64,000 bases of DNA from Actibacterium pelagium (GTDB lineage Bacteria > Pseudomonadota > Alphaproteobacteria > Rhodobacterales > Rhodobacteraceae), in the NCBI RefSeq assembly GCF_002285415.1, contig NZ_NSBU01000004.1, forward strand, positions 884,001 to 948,000, given 5' to 3'. Positions within the stretch are counted from its first letter, which is position 1; each line of letters begins with the position of its first letter. The notes below the pieces were generated by a model. It was not told the DNA's origin. It saw nothing but the letters and a program-made list of their open reading frames with translations, and did no database searches. This document shows, piece by piece, positions 59,547 through 64,000 of the stretch. Made by a program: the position numbers and the translations under genes.

Positions 59547-61412
59547 ATGTCCCTGGCCCGTCGCAGCGGCGCGCGCTTCCAGTCCAATATCTGGCCGGGC
59601 TTCGTGGATGCCATGACGGCGCTGTTGCTGGTTTTGATGTTTGTTCTGTCGATCTTCATGATCGTGCAATTCATGCTGAACGAAACCATCACCGGGCAAG
59701 AAAACGAACTGGCAGAGTTGAACGGCGAAGTTCTGGCGCTGGCAGAGGCTTTGGGGCTGGAGCAGCGCGACAATGCGCGACTGGAAGACCGCGTCTCTGC
59801 GCTAGGTGCCAATCTGTCCCAGATCCAGCAAGAAAGCGCCCAGCAACAGGCATTGATTGCCACTTTGAATCTTCAGCTAACTGATACGACATCCGCATTG
59901 GACAGCGCCCAGTCAGAGATCACCGCGTTCGAAGCCCAGATTGCATCCCTTCTGACGCAAAATGCGGATCTGGATAGTGCCCTTTCGGCGTCGCAATCGG
60001 ATGTGGCGAGCCTGACCAGCCAGAACGCAGATATTAGCGCAGCCTTGGCGGCGTCACGCGCCAACGTTGCGGATTTGACCAATCGCAATCAGGATATCAG
60101 CGCGGCTTTGGCTTCCGCTCGGGCCAATGTTTCTGACCTAACCAATCGAAATCAAGACATCACTGCGGCTTTGGCCGCGGCTCGGGAAGATGTCTCCGAC
60201 CTGACCAGCCGCAACCAAGACATCAGCGCAGCCTTGGCGGCCTCGCAGGACGATGCAGCAGAATTGGCCCGGCGCAATGAAGACATAAACGCGGCGCTTG
60301 AACAGTCACAGGCTGACCGGCAGTCGCTGGAAGACAGAAATGCAAAGCTTGATGCTGCACGTCTGGCCAATGCGGCAACAGCGGAAGAGCTGCGCAATCG
60401 TCTGCTAAACGCTGAAGATGAAATCACGGCGATGACCCTGTCGCTGGAAGCACAGCGCCGGAAGGCAGAGGAAACCTTGACCCTACTGGCGGCAGCCGAA
60501 GCGGCGCGGAAACGGCTGGATGAAGACCTTGCCTCTGCGATGGCGGCCCGTCTGGCCGCCGAGGAAGAAATCGCCCGGCAGGCAGATCGCGAGCTGACCG
60601 AAAGGGAACGTCAGGCCGCCTTGCTGGCAACAGCGAACTCAGCCTTGTCACAGGAAGAGGCCAAGTCGGCCGAAGCCGCGCGCAAGGTCACCTTGCTGAA
60701 CGAGCAGCTGGTCGCACTGCGCACACAACTGGCTGACCTGCAATCGCTGCTGGACGCGGCGCGTGCCAAGGATTCCGCTTCGAATGTTCAAATCGAGGCC
60801 TTGGGTTCGCAGCTGAACGCAGCGCTTGCACAAGCCGCGGCAGAACAACGCCGTCGGGCCGAGCTGGAAGAGGCCGAGCGTATTCGTCTGGAAGAAGAAG
60901 CCAAACGCCTTGCCGAAGAAGCCGAAGCGCTGGCGGAGCAGGCGAAAGACCTAGAGAACTACCGTTCGGAATTCTTTGGCCGTTTGCGTGAAGTTCTGGC
61001 GGATCGTGAAGGCGTGCGGGTAGTAGGCGACCGGTTCGTGTTCTCGTCAGAGGTTCTGTTTGATGTGGGGTCGGCAGATCTGGCGCCGGAAGGGCAGGCC
61101 CAAATCGCCAATGTGGCGTCGATCTTGCGGGATGTGGCTGGCCAGATCCCATCAGAGATCGACTGGATCATTCGCGTGGACGGACACACCGACAATGTCC
61201 CGATCTCGGGTTCTCGCCGGTTCAGCGACAACTGGGAACTTAGCCAGGCCCGCGCCCTGTCAGTTGTACGTTTCATGACCGTTGTTCTCGGCTTCCCACC
61301 CGAGCGGTTGGCCGCAACAGGCTTCGGTGAATACGCCCCTGTAAACACCGAGGACACGCCAGAGGCCCGCGCCCAGAACCGGCGGATCGAACTGAAGCTG
61401 ACAGAGCGATAA
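59547..61412 (+). CDS. MotB/OmpA-type protein with very long coiled coil
   Basis: 621 residues. One TM segment about 22-45 with a MotB-like FVDAMTALLLVLMF; Asp21 corresponds to the proton-relaying Asp of MotB. Residues about 50-475 are almost all coiled coil, including seven 21-residue repeats (about 130-275) and a long Glu/Ala-rich heptad segment. The C-terminal OmpA domain (about 490-621) binds peptidoglycan: VRVVGDRFVFSSEVLFDVGSADL, DGHTDNVPISG, DNWELSQARALSVVRFM, GFGEYAPVNTE, NRRIEL. With the upstream channel protein it should anchor an ion-driven complex. What it drives is unknown; no Tol, Ton or flagellar genes are adjacent. Confidence 0.85.
   Translation: MSLARRSGARFQSNIWPGFVDAMTALLLVLMFVLSIFMIVQFMLNETITGQENELAELNGEVLALAEALGLEQRDNARLEDRVSALGANLSQIQQESAQQQALIATLNLQLTDTTSALDSAQSEITAFEAQIASLLTQNADLDSALSASQSDVASLTSQNADISAALAASRANVADLTNRNQDISAALASARANVSDLTNRNQDITAALAAAREDVSDLTSRNQDISAALAASQDDAAELARRNEDINAALEQSQADRQSLEDRNAKLDAARLANAATAEELRNRLLNAEDEITAMTLSLEAQRRKAEETLTLLAAAEAARKRLDEDLASAMAARLAAEEEIARQADRELTERERQAALLATANSALSQEEAKSAEAARKVTLLNEQLVALRTQLADLQSLLDAARAKDSASNVQIEALGSQLNAALAQAAAEQRRRAELEEAERIRLEEEAKRLAEEAEALAEQAKDLENYRSEFFGRLREVLADREGVRVVGDRFVFSSEVLFDVGSADLAPEGQAQIANVASILRDVAGQIPSEIDWIIRVDGHTDNVPISGSRRFSDNWELSQARALSVVRFMTVVLGFPPERLAATGFGEYAPVNTEDTPEARAQNRRIELKLTER
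59994..60371 (+). repeat. 63-bp (21-codon) tandem repeats within the OmpA-type gene
   Basis: Six consecutive 21-residue units at residues 150-275, each built on the pattern DVxxLTxRNQDISAALAAS; the units at 171-191 and 192-212 differ in only a few residues. 21 residues equals three heptads, so unit gain or loss keeps coiled-coil register. A more diverged unit precedes (about 130-149). Confidence 0.75.
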
Positions 61413-61419
61413 AGAAAAA

Positions 61420-61442
61420 GGCCGCTTCTTATCGAAGCGGCC
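61420..61442. terminator. Bidirectional terminator between the OmpA-type gene and clpA
   Basis: GGCCGCTTC (61420-61428) with GAAGCGGCC (61434-61442), loop TTATC, A-rich before and TCTTAATTT after. Serves both convergent genes. Confidence 0.85.
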
Positions 61443-61465
61443 TCTTAATTTGTACTTACGTTTGC

Positions 61466-63793
<2,328 letters not shown>

Positions 63794-64000
63794 GTGGCGT
63801 GCTCCTTTCCTTATTAGGTCAGGGAACGGGGGAGGGCCCGTACCATAACCGTGGCCTCATAGTCTTAAAGTTCGGCTTTGTTCGCCAACCTTCAAGCTCT
63901 TTTTATTGAAAATCGCACTTTGGACCGTTTTGTGTCCATTTTTCTAAGCGCGATTTCACATCACCATCAGCCGTAGTCTCGCATCAGAAATTGTCTTTTC

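Noticed and set aside
58374-61412. Zorya-type anti-phage system (ZorA/ZorB)
   Set aside because: The pair shares the MotA/MotB plus OmpA logic, but no ZorC/D/E effector genes follow, the long coil is in the B partner rather than the A partner, and the context is core chromosome (chaC, clpA).

Overview
The window reads as chromosomal DNA of an alphaproteobacterium of the Roseobacter group (Rhodobacteraceae). This is inferred from the gene set: a Sat/CysC enzyme carrying an MarR-type domain, two Hint-domain proteins, two Lrp/AsnC regulators next to ald and trxB, Dpp-type peptide uptake, and an EF-P/TolC/PopZ-like neighbourhood. No taxonomic search was possible. Core stretches are visibly GC-rich, and many genes overlap start to stop (ATGA, or TTG/GTG starts overlapping TGA).

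Left core, 1-13.2 kb: the end of pheT, ytoQ, mscL, alanine dehydrogenase with its divergent Lrp-type regulator, a PPK2 polyphosphate kinase, and a five-gene oligopeptide/dipeptide ABC operon with an intercistronic terminator after the binding protein. A decayed aldehyde dehydrogenase remnant translationally coupled to a carboxymuconolactone-decarboxylase-like gene follows, then an MFS exporter with a His-rich tail.

Accessory region, about 13.4-34.9 kb: more AT-rich in places and without core genes, ending at the 3' end of tRNA-Cys. It has two parts. Part one (13.5-22.1 kb) is an envelope/polysaccharide set: an unknown secreted protein, a secreted transglycosylase-like enzyme, a Tat-exported deacetylase-like/DUF3131 protein, and a 1112-residue GH18-like/NodB-like/GT2 fusion whose two hydrolase-like domains appear to lack catalytic residues. 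Part two (22.3-34.4 kb) is the most unusual piece. Two divergent operons share a 141-bp promoter region, and each starts with an ANL-type adenylate-forming enzyme followed by a binding-protein-dependent importer (tripartite TctC/TctAB to the left, iron/polyamine-type ABC to the right). A third ANL gene and a small outer-membrane barrel follow.

Right core, 34.9-64 kb: tRNA-Cys, an isoaspartyl-methyltransferase-like protein, TolC, a PopZ-like protein, EF-P, tandem duplicated glycosyltransferase-like genes, a wHTH-Sat-CysC fusion with a palindromic operator candidate at its own promoter, trxB with an Lrp-type regulator, a Hint protein, the lgt-midA-pgeF operon, ubiK, ybjN, csaA-like, tdk, a strongly structured intergenic region, a second Hint protein, rpsD, hisC-tyrA/C-extensin, a DUF2125 protein, ChaC, a MotA/ExbB-like plus long coiled-coil OmpA-type pair, and clpA. 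No CRISPR array, prophage, insertion sequence or integrase was seen.
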